Assembly: GCF_040120695.1 (NCBI RefSeq)
Contig: NZ_JBEEAC010000002.1
Coordinates: 310,001 to 374,000 of the forward strand
DNA length: 64,000 nt
Source: Plantactinospora sp040120695
GTDB taxonomy: Bacteria > Actinomycetota > Actinomycetes > Mycobacteriales > Micromonosporaceae
Direction: 5' to 3'
In this document: positions 56,743 to 64,000 of the stretch, piece after piece
How the letters are laid out: each line of letters begins with the position of its first letter
Numbering within the stretch: the stretch's first letter is position 1
Translations under genes and position numbers: made by a program
The notes under the pieces: model-generated
Database searches by the model: none
What the model saw: the letters and a program-made list of their open reading frames with translations, nothing else
What the model was told of the DNA's origin: nothing

Positions 56743-57123
56743 GCGCGCGCCTCCTCCATCACATGTCGGCCGCGCCGGTCTCACGCGACGGTCACCAGCC
56801 AGGTTGCCGGCGACTCCGGCGTGACACCGGGCTGGGCAAGCTCCCCGCACGGTAACCGGTCCAGGCCGGCACCGCCCGGGCAGCGCGGGTCGCCGGGCCG
56901 GTCGTCCAGGCGAGCCGAACTGGCATCTGCTCGGCGCACTTCCTACCGGTTGGTCGGGGCGGCGACCGAGCTTCACCGTACCGGGCGGCGTCGCGGGGAC
57001 GGTACTCCGGTCGTGGGCGGTTGGGAAACACCGACGGCCCGTCCGGAGCGCTCCGGACGGGCCGTCGATGTGGTGCGGAGGAGGTGAGGAGTCTGTCGCG
57101 AGGTCAGCCGTAGTAACGCCGCG
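56743..57123. other. Intergenic region with a strong terminator
   Basis: No gene supported in 381 bp. It contains the 36-bp perfect palindrome at 57032-57067 and the duplicated end of the small downstream gene at 57104-57123. The remainder (56743-57030) holds the promoter of the LppU-like gene, not precisely locatable. Confidence 0.6.
57032..57067 (-). terminator. 36-bp perfect palindrome, terminator
   Basis: Arms of 18 bp with no loop, starting CGACGGCCCGTCCGGAGC at 57032-57049 and its exact complement at 57050-57067. It follows the 45-residue gene and could stop transcription in both directions. Confidence 0.8.
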
Positions 57124-57143
57124 TCAGCCGTAGTAACGCTGCG
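57104..57143. repeat. 20-bp tandem duplication of a gene end
   Basis: TCAGCCGTAGTAACG occurs at 57104 and 57124, a 20-bp period. The copy at 57124 encodes the last codons and stop of the small gene; the one at 57104 is a duplicate just past the stop. Confidence 0.85.
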
Positions 57144-57261
57144 CGGCGATGAGGATCTCGTCGCGGACAGCCGGCGAACTCGTCGCCCGCAGTGCCCGCT
57201 GGATCGCCCGCGCGCGGCGCGCGCTCTCCCGGCGGTGACGAATTCGGTTGAGCATGCTCAT
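57124..57261 (-). CDS. Very small conserved-looking basic protein (45 residues)
   Basis: An ATG at 57261 opens a 45-residue reading frame: MSMLNRIRHRRESARRARAI, then QRALRATSSPAVRDEILIAAQRYYG. It is helical and basic at the start, with an acidic/Tyr end; third-codon G/C is high, and the sequence matches a small uncharacterised family seen in Micromonosporaceae as far as I recall. GGGGGCGC precedes the ATG. Too short for usual gene finders. No known function. Confidence 0.72.
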   Translation of the reverse strand: MSMLNRIRHRRESARRARAIQRALRATSSPAVRDEILIAAQRYYG

Positions 57262-57428
57262 GGTGTTGCGCCCCCTGGCTATTCGGTTGTGTACCGCGTT
57301 TGTCCTCTCTATTGAACCTCGCCGACGCCTTGACTGCCACCGATTATTAGGTGAGCTGAGACACGAGCCGAAGAATCAAAGGTGTGACGGCCAAAACAAC
57401 GATGATTCCTCGTCACCGAACGGACACA

Positions 57429-57464
57429 GCCGGTGTGCCCGGGAGTAACCCGGGACACACCGGC
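57429..57464 (-). terminator. Terminator of the 2-oxo acid dehydrogenase operon
   Basis: GCCGGTGTGCCCGGG at 57429-57443 pairs with CCCGGGACACACCGGC at 57449-57464 (one bulge), 33 bp downstream of the E2 stop. Confidence 0.78.
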
Positions 57465-57496
57465 TGCCGTCACAGGTGATGCCGTGTGTCGGAGAG

Positions 57497-58957
57497 TCAG
57501 GTCCAGCCGAGCAGCGCCGCCTCCGGATCGGCCAGGAAGTCACCCACGTCACGCAGGAACTTCGAGCCCAGCTCACCGTCGATGATGCGGTGGTCGAAGG
57601 AGAGCCCGAGCGTCGTCACCTGGCGGACCTTGACCTTGCCCTTGTGCACCCAGGGCATCTCCCGGACCGCACCGAAGGCCAGGATCGCCGACTCGCCCGG
57701 CGGCAGGATCGGCGTACCGGTGTCGACGCCGAAGACGCCGACGTTGGTGATGGTCAGGGTGCCGCCGGACATGTCCGCCGGAGCCGTCTTCCCCGCCTTG
57801 GCGGTCTGCACCAGCGCCGTCATCGCGTCCGCCAGCTCGCGTAGGCTGAGCCGGCCGGCGTCCTTGATGTTCGGCACGATCAGGCCGCGCTCGGTCGCCG
57901 CCGCGATGCCCAGGTTGACGTACTCCTTGACGACGATCTCGTCGCCGGCCCAGATCGAGTTGACCATTGGGTGCCGACCGACCGCCAGCAGCACGGCCTT
58001 GGCGACCAGCAGCAGCGGTGAGATCCGGACGTCCTGCCACTCCCGGCGCTTGCGCAACCGGTCGAGCGCCTTCATCGAGCGCGTCACGTCGACCGTCAGG
58101 AACTCGGTGACGTGCGGCGCGGTGAACGCCGACGCCGCCATGTTCTGCGCGGTCAGCTTGCGCACGCCCCGGACCGGGATCCGCTGCTCCCGGTCCGGCC
58201 CGAAGGCCGGCGCCGCCGTGCCCGCGCCGGTCAGCGCCGGCTCGGCCGCCGTCGCCGTGCCCGCCGCCGCCCGGTGTACGTCGTCCCGGGTGATCGAGCC
58301 GAGCGGCCCCGACCCGGTCAGGGTACGCAGGTCGACCCCGAGATCCTTGGCGAGTTTGCGCACCGGCGGCTTCGCCAGCACCAGTGCACCCGGCGCGGCG
58401 GCGTCCCCGCCGGCCCGGGGTGCCGGTGCCGGTGTCACAGCCGCCGGACGTACCGGCTCGACCGCCGCGCGTACCGGTTCCGGAGCCGGTGCGGCGACCG
58501 GGGCTGGAACACCGTTCGGAGCGGGTGCGCCGGCACCCTTGCGCGGGCGGCGCTTCGCGGCACCGGTACGCGGGCCGTACCCGACCAGCACCGCCGTCCG
58601 GCCACCCGGAGCGGGCCCACCGATCAGGCCGGGCTCGACGGCGCCCTCGGCGGGCGCGATCTCGACGGCGGCCAGCGACGCCGCCGACGGCTCCGGCAGG
58701 TCGCCGGCGCCCGGGTCGGTGTCAACGGCGAAGATCGGCGTACCGACGTCGACCACCGCGCCCTCGTCGTGGAAGATCGCGGTGATCCTGCCGCCCCACT
58801 TCGCCGGGATCTCGACGGCCGCCTTCGCCGTCTCGACCTCGACGACCGGCTGGTTCAACTCGACGGTGTCGCCGACCGCGACCAGCCACTTGAGGATCTC
58901 GCCCTCGGTCAGCCCCTCGCCGAGATCGGGCAGGGGGAACTCCCGCACGCGCGACAT
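57497..58957 (-). CDS. bkdC: 2-oxo acid dehydrogenase E2 (dihydrolipoyl acyltransferase)
   Basis: A 486-residue E2 enzyme. One lipoyl domain (residues 4-78: FPLPDLGEGLTEGEILKWLV, lipoyl-Lys in VETAKAAVEIP), an Ala/Pro linker, a peripheral-subunit-binding domain (KPPVRKLAKDLGVDLRTLTGSGPLGSITRDDV) and the catalytic domain with DHRIIDG. Third gene of the operon, 5 bp after the E1beta stop. Gene order and single lipoyl domain match the branched-chain dehydrogenase of mycobacteria; pyruvate specificity is not excluded. E3 is not encoded here. Confidence 0.9.
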   Translation of the reverse strand: MSRVREFPLPDLGEGLTEGEILKWLVAVGDTVELNQPVVEVETAKAAVEIPAKWGGRITAIFHDEGAVVDVGTPIFAVDTDPGAGDLPEPSAASLAAVEIAPAEGAVEPGLIGGPAPGGRTAVLVGYGPRTGAAKRRPRKGAGAPAPNGVPAPVAAPAPEPVRAAVEPVRPAAVTPAPAPRAGGDAAAPGALVLAKPPVRKLAKDLGVDLRTLTGSGPLGSITRDDVHRAAAGTATAAEPALTGAGTAAPAFGPDREQRIPVRGVRKLTAQNMAASAFTAPHVTEFLTVDVTRSMKALDRLRKRREWQDVRISPLLLVAKAVLLAVGRHPMVNSIWAGDEIVVKEYVNLGIAAATERGLIVPNIKDAGRLSLRELADAMTALVQTAKAGKTAPADMSGGTLTITNVGVFGVDTGTPILPPGESAILAFGAVREMPWVHKGKVKVRQVTTLGLSFDHRIIDGELGSKFLRDVGDFLADPEAALLGWT

Positions 58958-58962
58958 CCCGC

Positions 58963-59952
58963 TCACCACCCGAAGGTGCGGTCGACACCGTCGAGCACCC
59001 GGTCGAGGTTGGGCAGGTAGTCCTCCTCCAGCCGGGCGGCCGGATAGGGCGTGTCGAAGCCGGCCACCCGCAGCACGGGGGCCTCCAGGGAGTAGAAGCA
59101 CTCCTCGGTGACCCGGGCCGCGATCTCGGCGCCGAGGCCGAGGTTGCTGGGCGCCTCGTGCACCACCACGCACCGCCCGGTGCGCTTCACCGACTCGTAC
59201 ACCGGAGCCAGGTCCAGCGGGGAGAGGGTGCGCAGGTCGATGACCTCCAGATCCCGGCCGTCCTCCTCGGCCGCGGTGGCCGCGTCCAGCGCGGTACGCA
59301 CCATCGGGCCGTACGCCAGCAGCGTGGCGTCCCGGCCCGGCCGAACCACCCGGGAGGCGTGCAGCGGGTAGGCGTCACCGAGCGGGGCGTCCAGCTCCAC
59401 CTGCCCCTTCTCGTGGTAGCGCCGCTTCGGCTCGAAGAAGACGATCGGGTCGTCCGAGGCGACCGCCTGCTGGATCATCGTGTAGGCGTCCTGCGGCGAC
59501 GAGCAGGCGACCACCTTGAGCCCGGCGGTGTGCGCGAAGTACGCCTCCGGGGACTCCGAGTGGTGCTCGACCGCGCCGATGCCGCCCCCGAACGGGATCC
59601 GGATGACCATCGGCACCCTGACCTTGCCCTGCGAGCGGTAGTGCATCTTCGCCACCTGCGACACGATCTGGTCGTACGCCGGGTAGACGAAGCCGTCGAA
59701 CTGGATCTCGCAGATCGGCCGGTACCCCCGGATGGAGAGCCCGACCGCGGTGCCGATGATGCCGGACTCGGCGAGCGGGGTGTCGATCACCCGGTTCTCG
59801 CCGAAGTCCTTCTGCAGCCCGTCGGTGATCCGGAAGACGCCGCCGAGCTTGCCGACGTCCTCTCCCATGATCACGACCTTGGGGTCGTGTTCCAGTGCGC
59901 GGCGCAGGCCGCGGTTGATCGCCTTGCCCAGGGTGAGGGTCTCGGTGGCCAT
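58963..59952 (-). CDS. bkdB: 2-oxo acid dehydrogenase E1 beta
   Basis: A 329-residue E1-beta subunit. Signatures: KVVIMGEDVGKLGGVFRIT, VIDTPLAESGIIGTAVGLSIRGYRPICEIQF and RSQGKVRVPMVIRIPFGGGIGAVEHHS, plus the C-terminal transketolase fold (VIDLRTLSPLDLAPVYESVKRTGRCVVVHEA). Together with E1alpha it binds thiamine diphosphate and decarboxylates branched-chain 2-oxo acids or pyruvate. Its ATG overlaps the E1alpha stop by one base (TGATG). Confidence 0.95.
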   Translation of the reverse strand: MATETLTLGKAINRGLRRALEHDPKVVIMGEDVGKLGGVFRITDGLQKDFGENRVIDTPLAESGIIGTAVGLSIRGYRPICEIQFDGFVYPAYDQIVSQVAKMHYRSQGKVRVPMVIRIPFGGGIGAVEHHSESPEAYFAHTAGLKVVACSSPQDAYTMIQQAVASDDPIVFFEPKRRYHEKGQVELDAPLGDAYPLHASRVVRPGRDATLLAYGPMVRTALDAATAAEEDGRDLEVIDLRTLSPLDLAPVYESVKRTGRCVVVHEAPSNLGLGAEIAARVTEECFYSLEAPVLRVAGFDTPYPAARLEEDYLPNLDRVLDGVDRTFGW

Positions 59953-61136
59953 CAGTGCACGCTCCCCTCGAACGAGTCCAGGTAACGGGCGGTGAACTCA
60001 CGCTGCGCGTCCAGCTCGGGTGAACCGTTCGGGAACACGTGGTCGAAGAGGGTCAGCGGTTCGGGGTCGGGCATCTCCAGCACCCGCTCCCGCAGCCGCA
60101 GCGCCTCCTGCTTGGCCTGCTCCTCCACCTCGGCCAGGAACGTGTCGTCCGCGATGCCCTGCCTGGTGAGGAATGCCTTGACCCGGGCGATCGGGTCCTT
60201 CGCCTGCCACGCCTCGACCTCGCTGGCGATCCGGTAGCGCGTCGGGTCGTCCGTGGTGGTGTGCGCGCCCATCCGGTACGTGTACGCCTCGATCAGGGTG
60301 GGGCCCTGACCGTGACGCGCGTTGTCCAGCGCCGCCCGGGTCACCGCGTACGTCGCGAGCACGTCGTTGCCGTCCACCCGTACCCCGGGGAAGCCGAAAC
60401 CGGCGGCCCGCTGGTAGAGCGGGATCCGGGTCTGCCGCTCCAACGGCTCGGAGATGGCGTACTGGTTGTTCTGGCAGAAGAAGACGATCGGGGCGTTGAA
60501 GACGGCCGACCAGATGAAGGCCTCGTTCACGTCGCCCTGGGCGGATGCGCCGTCGCCGAAGTAGGCGATCACCGCCTCGCCGTCGTCGGTGCCGGTCCGG
60601 CCGTCCATGTTCACACCCATGGCGTAGCCGGTGGCGTGCAGGGTCTGCGCACCGATGACGATCGTGTACATGTTGAACTTGAACTCGTTCGGGTCCCAGC
60701 CGCCCAGGTCCACGCCGCGGAACAGGCCCAGCGGCATGATCGGGTCGATGCCCCGGCAGTAGAGCACGCCGTGTTCCCGGTAGGTCGGAAAGGCCATGTC
60801 CTGCGGCCGCAGCGCCCGACCCGAGCCGACCTGCGCCGCCTCCTGGCCGAGCAGGCTGGCCCAGATGCCCAGCTCACCCTGCCGCTGCAACGCGGTCGCC
60901 TCGGCGTCCAGCCGGCGAACCAGCACCAGGTCCCGGTAGAGACCGCGATATTCCTCGTCGGTGAAGTCGACCCGGTACTCCGTACCGTCGGACCAGGTCA
61001 CCTTGTCGATCCGGTCGCCCTCGGGCGTGAGTAGTTGCACCAGGTCACTGGTGCCGGGGGACTTCCCGCCAGATCGTCCGGACCGGGGTGTGGCTCGTCT
61101 GCCGCGGGCCGTACCCGCGGGATCGCCCTTCGCCAT
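59952..61136 (-). CDS. bkdA: 2-oxo acid dehydrogenase E1 alpha
   Basis: A 394-residue E1-alpha subunit. The thiamine diphosphate motif is YFGDGASAQGDVNEAFIWSAVFNAPIVFFCQNNQYAIS (GDG...NN), with ALRPQDMAFPTYREHGVLYCRG and TYRMGAHTTTDDPTRYR. An N-terminal Lys/Arg/Gly-rich tail of about 30 residues precedes the domain. ATG at 61136 has GGGAGATAGGG upstream. First gene of the operon; a possible operator lies at 61449-61480. Confidence 0.95.
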   Translation of the reverse strand: MAKGDPAGTARGRRATPRSGRSGGKSPGTSDLVQLLTPEGDRIDKVTWSDGTEYRVDFTDEEYRGLYRDLVLVRRLDAEATALQRQGELGIWASLLGQEAAQVGSGRALRPQDMAFPTYREHGVLYCRGIDPIMPLGLFRGVDLGGWDPNEFKFNMYTIVIGAQTLHATGYAMGVNMDGRTGTDDGEAVIAYFGDGASAQGDVNEAFIWSAVFNAPIVFFCQNNQYAISEPLERQTRIPLYQRAAGFGFPGVRVDGNDVLATYAVTRAALDNARHGQGPTLIEAYTYRMGAHTTTDDPTRYRIASEVEAWQAKDPIARVKAFLTRQGIADDTFLAEVEEQAKQEALRLRERVLEMPDPEPLTLFDHVFPNGSPELDAQREFTARYLDSFEGSVH

Positions 61137-61715
61137 CCCTATCTCCCTGTCGTTCGTGCGTCGGCACCGGGGGTGTCCCGACCGCGCAGCTGGTGCGCCC
61201 GTCCGGCTGGTGCCGGACCGGGGGTGGCTGCCGCGCCTTTCCCCGGTAGGGGTAGCCACGCGGCTGGACCAGATTCTGGCCGAGCCTGGTCCGTCGAGCG
61301 CCGGCACCGCGTCCTGCCTGCCGCGGGGGTGCGCGAAGGTCGCGGCCGCGTTGCCGTCGGCTCCATATTCGCAGAGCAACGCGGTACCGCCACAGGTCGG
61401 CCTCGGCCAGATCCGAGCCGCCGCCTGCTTCGCACCACATAAACCGATTTGATCGGGTACGGAAGTCGAGCCGATCAAAACTCGGACCCTGACACGCTGT
61501 ACGACGCTAGCCAACACAGGGTTACTCAGCCACTGTAGGTAATGGCAGCGTTACTGCTGATCAGATGTGTACCACCCGGCCGCCGCCTGGCCCGCGCCGC
61601 CGACGACGAGGAGTTTTCCGTGCCCAACCACGGTTTCCAGCCCCCGCCTCCGGTGCTGCTGGCCCGGCACCGCCGGTCCGGCGGCGCACACGTCGGATAT
61701 CGGAGGGTGACCGGG
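61137..61715. other. Control region upstream of the E1alpha gene
   Basis: 579 bp with no supported gene. It holds an inverted repeat at 61449-61480 and must contain the promoter of the E1alpha operon (minus) and of the proline-rich gene (plus). The + strand frame from 61542 is an upstream extension of the proline-rich gene. Confidence 0.55.
61449..61480. promoter_or_regulatory. Operator candidate of the dehydrogenase operon
   Basis: TTTGATCGG at 61449-61457 and its exact complement CCGATCAAA at 61472-61480, 14 bp apart. The region is locally A/T-richer than its surroundings. It lies 313 bp from the E1alpha start. Confidence 0.5.
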
Positions 61716-62498
61716 GTGCACCGGGCGGAAGGGCTCGGTCGCCCGGCCCGCCGGTACCTGTTCACGGTCGCGCTCCTGGCCGGCACCTCCTCGTTGCCGA
61801 TCATGGCGACCATCGGCAGCGGCTCGGCGACCGTCTCCGACGGGATGCGCCCGGCCGACGCCACTCCGTTCGTCCCGCCCCCGCCTGGTGCGCTCCCGCA
61901 GGTGCGGCCGAGCTATCCGACCGTGCCACCGGTGGCGGAACCGGGACCGGCCGGTACGGGTGCCAGGTCCGAGCGGTCCGGCTGGCTGCCGTTCCTCGTC
62001 CCGCCCGGCGCCGTGCCGGTCCGACCCGGCCCCTCCGGAAGCGAACCCGGCCGGCTGTCGCCGCCGATCGCCCCGCCCGTCGGGAACGAGCCGGGCGCGC
62101 CGGTACCGCCGGTTCTCGGGCCGCCGACCCAGTCGCCCGCGCCGCCGTCGCCGGTCCCGTCGCCGTCGTCCCCGCCGCCGTCACCGCTGCCGTCGCCGTC
62201 CCCGTCGCCGTCCCCGCCGTCGTCCCCGCCGCCGTCGCCGGCGCCCGAGCCGCCGACCGGCCCGCCGTCCACGGCGCCGACCGGTTCACCCGCGCCGACG
62301 GGCACGCCGTCCGTCCCGGCCGAGCCGAACTCCTCGCCGGCACCGACCGGTCCCGCACCGACACCGGGCGCGACGGCCTCGGCGGCACCGACCGCCACCC
62401 CCGGACCGACGGCCCCCGCGCCGACTCCCGCGCCGACTCCCGCGCCGGTACCCAGCACTCCGCCCGGCGGCACTCCGCCGGCCGCGACGGCGGCCTGA
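61716..62498 (+). CDS. Exported proline/serine-rich protein
   Basis: A 260-residue protein. After a basic N-terminus a hydrophobic signal (YLFTVALLAGTSSLPIMATIG) is followed by a proline-rich stretch with hydrophobic parts, then a low-complexity PSP/PAP region (SPSPSPSPPSSPPP, TPAPTPAPVPS). GTG at 61716 has GGAGG 9 nt upstream; starts at 61620 or 61542 would give a longer N-terminus. No folded domain recognised. It may be a cell-wall spanning spacer protein. Confidence 0.6.
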   Translation: MHRAEGLGRPARRYLFTVALLAGTSSLPIMATIGSGSATVSDGMRPADATPFVPPPPGALPQVRPSYPTVPPVAEPGPAGTGARSERSGWLPFLVPPGAVPVRPGPSGSEPGRLSPPIAPPVGNEPGAPVPPVLGPPTQSPAPPSPVPSPSSPPPSPLPSPSPSPSPPSSPPPSPAPEPPTGPPSTAPTGSPAPTGTPSVPAEPNSSPAPTGPAPTPGATASAAPTATPGPTAPAPTPAPTPAPVPSTPPGGTPPAATAA

Positions 62499-62637
62499 AG
62501 CCCGACCAGCGCCACGTGACGTGACGCGGCTTCGTGCCAATCGGTTCCAGGTCGCGCTCGGGCCGGTTCGCTCGGGCCGGCTCGCTCGGGCCGGTTCGGC
62601 TCCGGGCCGCTCGGGGCGGTTCGGGGCCGGTTCGGCT

Positions 62638-63348
62638 TCAGCCTCGGGTGACCGACGGGCGGAGCATCGGCGGGTGCAGCAGTTCGGCCGGGCCGCGCCG
62701 GAAGAGCTGGGCTGGCCGGCCCCGGTCGCCCTCGGTGACCCGGCCGGCGGGCTCCACGAACCCCGGGGTGCTGGTGACCTTGCGGTGGAAGTTGCGCGGG
62801 TCCAACCGGCTGTTCCAGACGGTCTCGTAGATCGTCCGCAGTCGGGCGATGGTGAACTCCGGGGGACAGAACGCGGTGGCCAGCGGGGTGTACTCGAGCT
62901 TGGCCCGGGCCCGTTCGAGCCCGTCGGCCAGGATGACGTCGTGGTCGAAGGCGAGTTGGGCGTCGGCGACCCGGGACACCGGGAGCCAGTCCGCCGCGGC
63001 CGCGTCCGTACCGGCCACCGGCGTCGGCAGGTCCGGCAGCAGCGCCAGGTACGCCACGGTGACCACCCGCCCCCGCGGGTCCCGTTTCGGTGACCCGTAC
63101 GTGCCCAACTGTTCGAGGTGGCCGATCGGCTCGGGAACTCCGGTCTCCTCGGTCAGTTCCCGGGCGGCCGCGTCCGGCAGGTCCTCGTCGAAGCCGACGA
63201 ACCCGCCGGGCAGCGCCCAGCGGTCCTGGTACGGCGGCACCCCCCGGCGTACCAGCAGAATGCAGAGTTCGTCCGCCCGCACGGTGAGGACCACCAGGTC
63301 GACGGTGACGGCGAACGGCGGGTATTCGGCCATCTGAATTATCACCAC
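62638..63348 (-). CDS. Nudix hydrolase with C-terminal winged helix (NrtR-like regulator)
   Basis: A 236-residue protein. Nudix box GGFVGFDEDLPDAAARELTEETGV lies near residues 48-72. The second half has the NrtR-type DNA-binding pattern: ADAQLAFDHDVILADGLERARAKLEYTPLATAF, then FTIARLRTIYETVWNSRLDPRNFHRKV and TPGFVEPA. NrtR proteins sense ADP-ribose and repress NAD metabolism genes. GTG at 63348 or ATG at 63333 are possible starts. A palindrome ACCAC-A-GTGGT at 63363-63373 lies upstream and may be an autoregulatory site. Confidence 0.9.
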   Translation of the reverse strand: MVIIQMAEYPPFAVTVDLVVLTVRADELCILLVRRGVPPYQDRWALPGGFVGFDEDLPDAAARELTEETGVPEPIGHLEQLGTYGSPKRDPRGRVVTVAYLALLPDLPTPVAGTDAAAADWLPVSRVADAQLAFDHDVILADGLERARAKLEYTPLATAFCPPEFTIARLRTIYETVWNSRLDPRNFHRKVTSTPGFVEPAGRVTEGDRGRPAQLFRRGPAELLHPPMLRPSVTRG

Positions 63349-63725
63349 CTTGACGAGAAGCTACCACAGTGGTTATCGTCAGCAAGACGAGAAAGGATTC
63401 GGTCCCTTCCCGCCCGAGGCGGACCGACCTACCGGGACAAGGTCGTCGACCGGCAACGACGGCCTTCGGCGGCGCCGGCCCCCGGGCCGGCGCCGCCGGC
63501 CCGATCGGCTGGCGGGGGGCCAGTTCGGTCACCGGCGGTGCCGGCGGGCCCGACCTGCTCTCCCAGGGCGTGGCCCGCCGGCCCTCCGTGACCGATCGTT
63601 CCCGCCCCTCCCGCACTACCGGCCGGTAAGCCGACTCGGCTGGACTATTCACCGGCCAGTTACCCGTGGCTATGCTGACCTCCCTCGATAAGACCGGTAA
63701 CCCCGGTGACCGACAGGGAGGCAGC
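63349..63725. other. Intergenic region between the NrtR-like and M28 peptidase genes
   Basis: 377 bp without a supported gene. It holds ACCACAGTGGT at 63363-63373 and a perfect 12-bp palindrome TACCGGCCGGTA at 63617-63628, then TATGCT at 63671-63676, a likely -10 box for the peptidase gene. Confidence 0.5.
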
Positions 63726-64000
63726 GTGGGTCGGACCAGCAATCGGTGGAGCCGTGGCCTACTGGCCACCACGCTCGTCACAGCGCTCGCGGTGGTGGCC
63801 GCGCCGGCACCGGCACAGGCCAGTTCCGGCCTCGGGAGCCTCGGCTCCTGGGTGCTGCGGAAGGCAGTCACGGCCAAGGGCGTCCAGAAACACCTCAAAG
63901 AGCTGCAGAAGATCGCGGACCGCAACAACGGCAACCGCGCTTCCGGCGCACCCGGCTACGACAGGTCCGTCGACTACGCGGAGAAGGTGTTCCGTAAGGC
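63726..64000 (+). CDS. M28 family aminopeptidase, N-terminal fragment (cut by window end)
   Basis: Reading frame open to the window end (91 complete codons). The N-terminus is a signal peptide (RGLLATTLVTALAVVAAPAPAQA), followed by VQKHLKELQKIADRNNGNRA, then SGAPGYDRSVDYAEKVFRKA. This is the start of Streptomyces-type secreted M28 aminopeptidases, where HL..L..IA...GGNRA...PGY is conserved. The catalytic zinc site lies beyond the window. GTG at 63726 has GGGAGG about 5 nt upstream. Confidence 0.88.
   Translation, partial: MGRTSNRWSRGLLATTLVTALAVVAAPAPAQASSGLGSLGSWVLRKAVTAKGVQKHLKELQKIADRNNGNRASGAPGYDRSVDYAEKVFRK

Noticed and set aside
59952..61517. Longer E1alpha frame
   Set aside because: Residues before the ATG at 61136 show no similarity and lack a ribosome site; the shorter start has one.
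63617..63628. TACCGGCCGGTA as a regulatory site for the peptidase
   Set aside because: Short GC-rich palindromes are expected by chance at this composition; kept only as a description of the region.
1..64000. tRNA or rRNA genes, prophage, integrative element
   Set aside because: Searched by eye for the GGTTCRANNCC tRNA T-loop signature, cloverleaf ends, integrase/transposase motifs and attachment repeats; nothing convincing seen.

Overview
This 64 kb window is a chromosomal segment of a very GC-rich actinobacterium, most probably of the family Micromonosporaceae (Micromonospora/Plantactinospora-like; I cannot fix the genus). The reasons are the pervasive G/C third positions, frequent GTG starts, many apparently leaderless genes with a TAnnnT box 6-8 nt before the start codon, and lineage-typical families: the proteasome activator Bpa with a C-terminal GQYL tail, an XRE/DUF5753-DUF397 pair, DUF5926, DUF6458, an LppU-like protein and three LCP ligases. 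No rRNA, tRNA, CRISPR array, integrase, transposase, prophage or large biosynthetic cluster was seen. It reads as core and near-core chromosome with a few small accessory cassettes.

Layout. 1-5.9 kb: YbjN-like protein, secreted beta-propeller lipoprotein, an Lrp regulator divergent from a DDAH-type hydrolase, and an amino-acid-type solute-binding lipoprotein. 6-13.7 kb: alpha/beta hydrolase, bpa, two tandem HAD phosphatases with serS, a membrane protein, OsmC peroxidase, a small zincin and AIM24. 13.7-18.7 kb: pheA, a lipoprotein, ACT and PAS proteins, a NERD-like protein and arginine deiminase (arcA). 18.8-22 kb: a Cys-containing small-protein pair opposite an XRE/DUF397 pair, then a methyltransferase and MerR regulator that diverge across a perfect palindrome. 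22.1-26.5 kb: DUF5926, an anti-sigma-like ATPase, a PAS histidine kinase, GDPD and rhodanese. 26.6-31.5 kb: three consecutive LCP cell-wall glycopolymer ligases plus a UDP-glucuronate-decarboxylase-like enzyme. 31.7-37 kb: two solute:sodium symporter cassettes, each with a small membrane partner, separated by a flavin-reductase-like gene and a truncated ECF sigma factor. 37-41.4 kb: DUF4173 membrane protein, a two-component system and a phosphoribosyltransferase. 41.5-50.4 kb: RlpA-like protein, SpoIIE-type phosphatase, acyl-CoA dehydrogenase with paired operators, two DUF6458 proteins flanking a SixA-like phosphatase, a PAQR protein, thioredoxin-NHL and DUF6907-like genes. 50.6-53.8 kb: a regulated cassette of methyltransferase, ABC permease, binding protein and a minimal GntR regulator. 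54-57.3 kb: a giant proline-rich LppU-like protein and a 45-residue protein. 57.5-61.1 kb: a branched-chain/pyruvate-type 2-oxo acid dehydrogenase operon (E1alpha-E1beta-E2). 61.7-64 kb: a proline-rich exported protein, a NrtR-like Nudix regulator and the start of an M28 aminopeptidase cut by the window edge.

The most interesting signals are regulatory or structural. (a) Two matching 25-bp operator-like elements lie between the minimal GntR gene and an ABC cassette that lacks its ATPase. (b) A perfect 10+2+10 palindrome lies between the MerR and methyltransferase genes. (c) Several genes carry short tandem duplications that copy their own last codons and stop codon just downstream. (d) One LCP gene has its membrane anchor encoded in frame but no recognisable start codon. 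(e) A dozen or more genes look leaderless.
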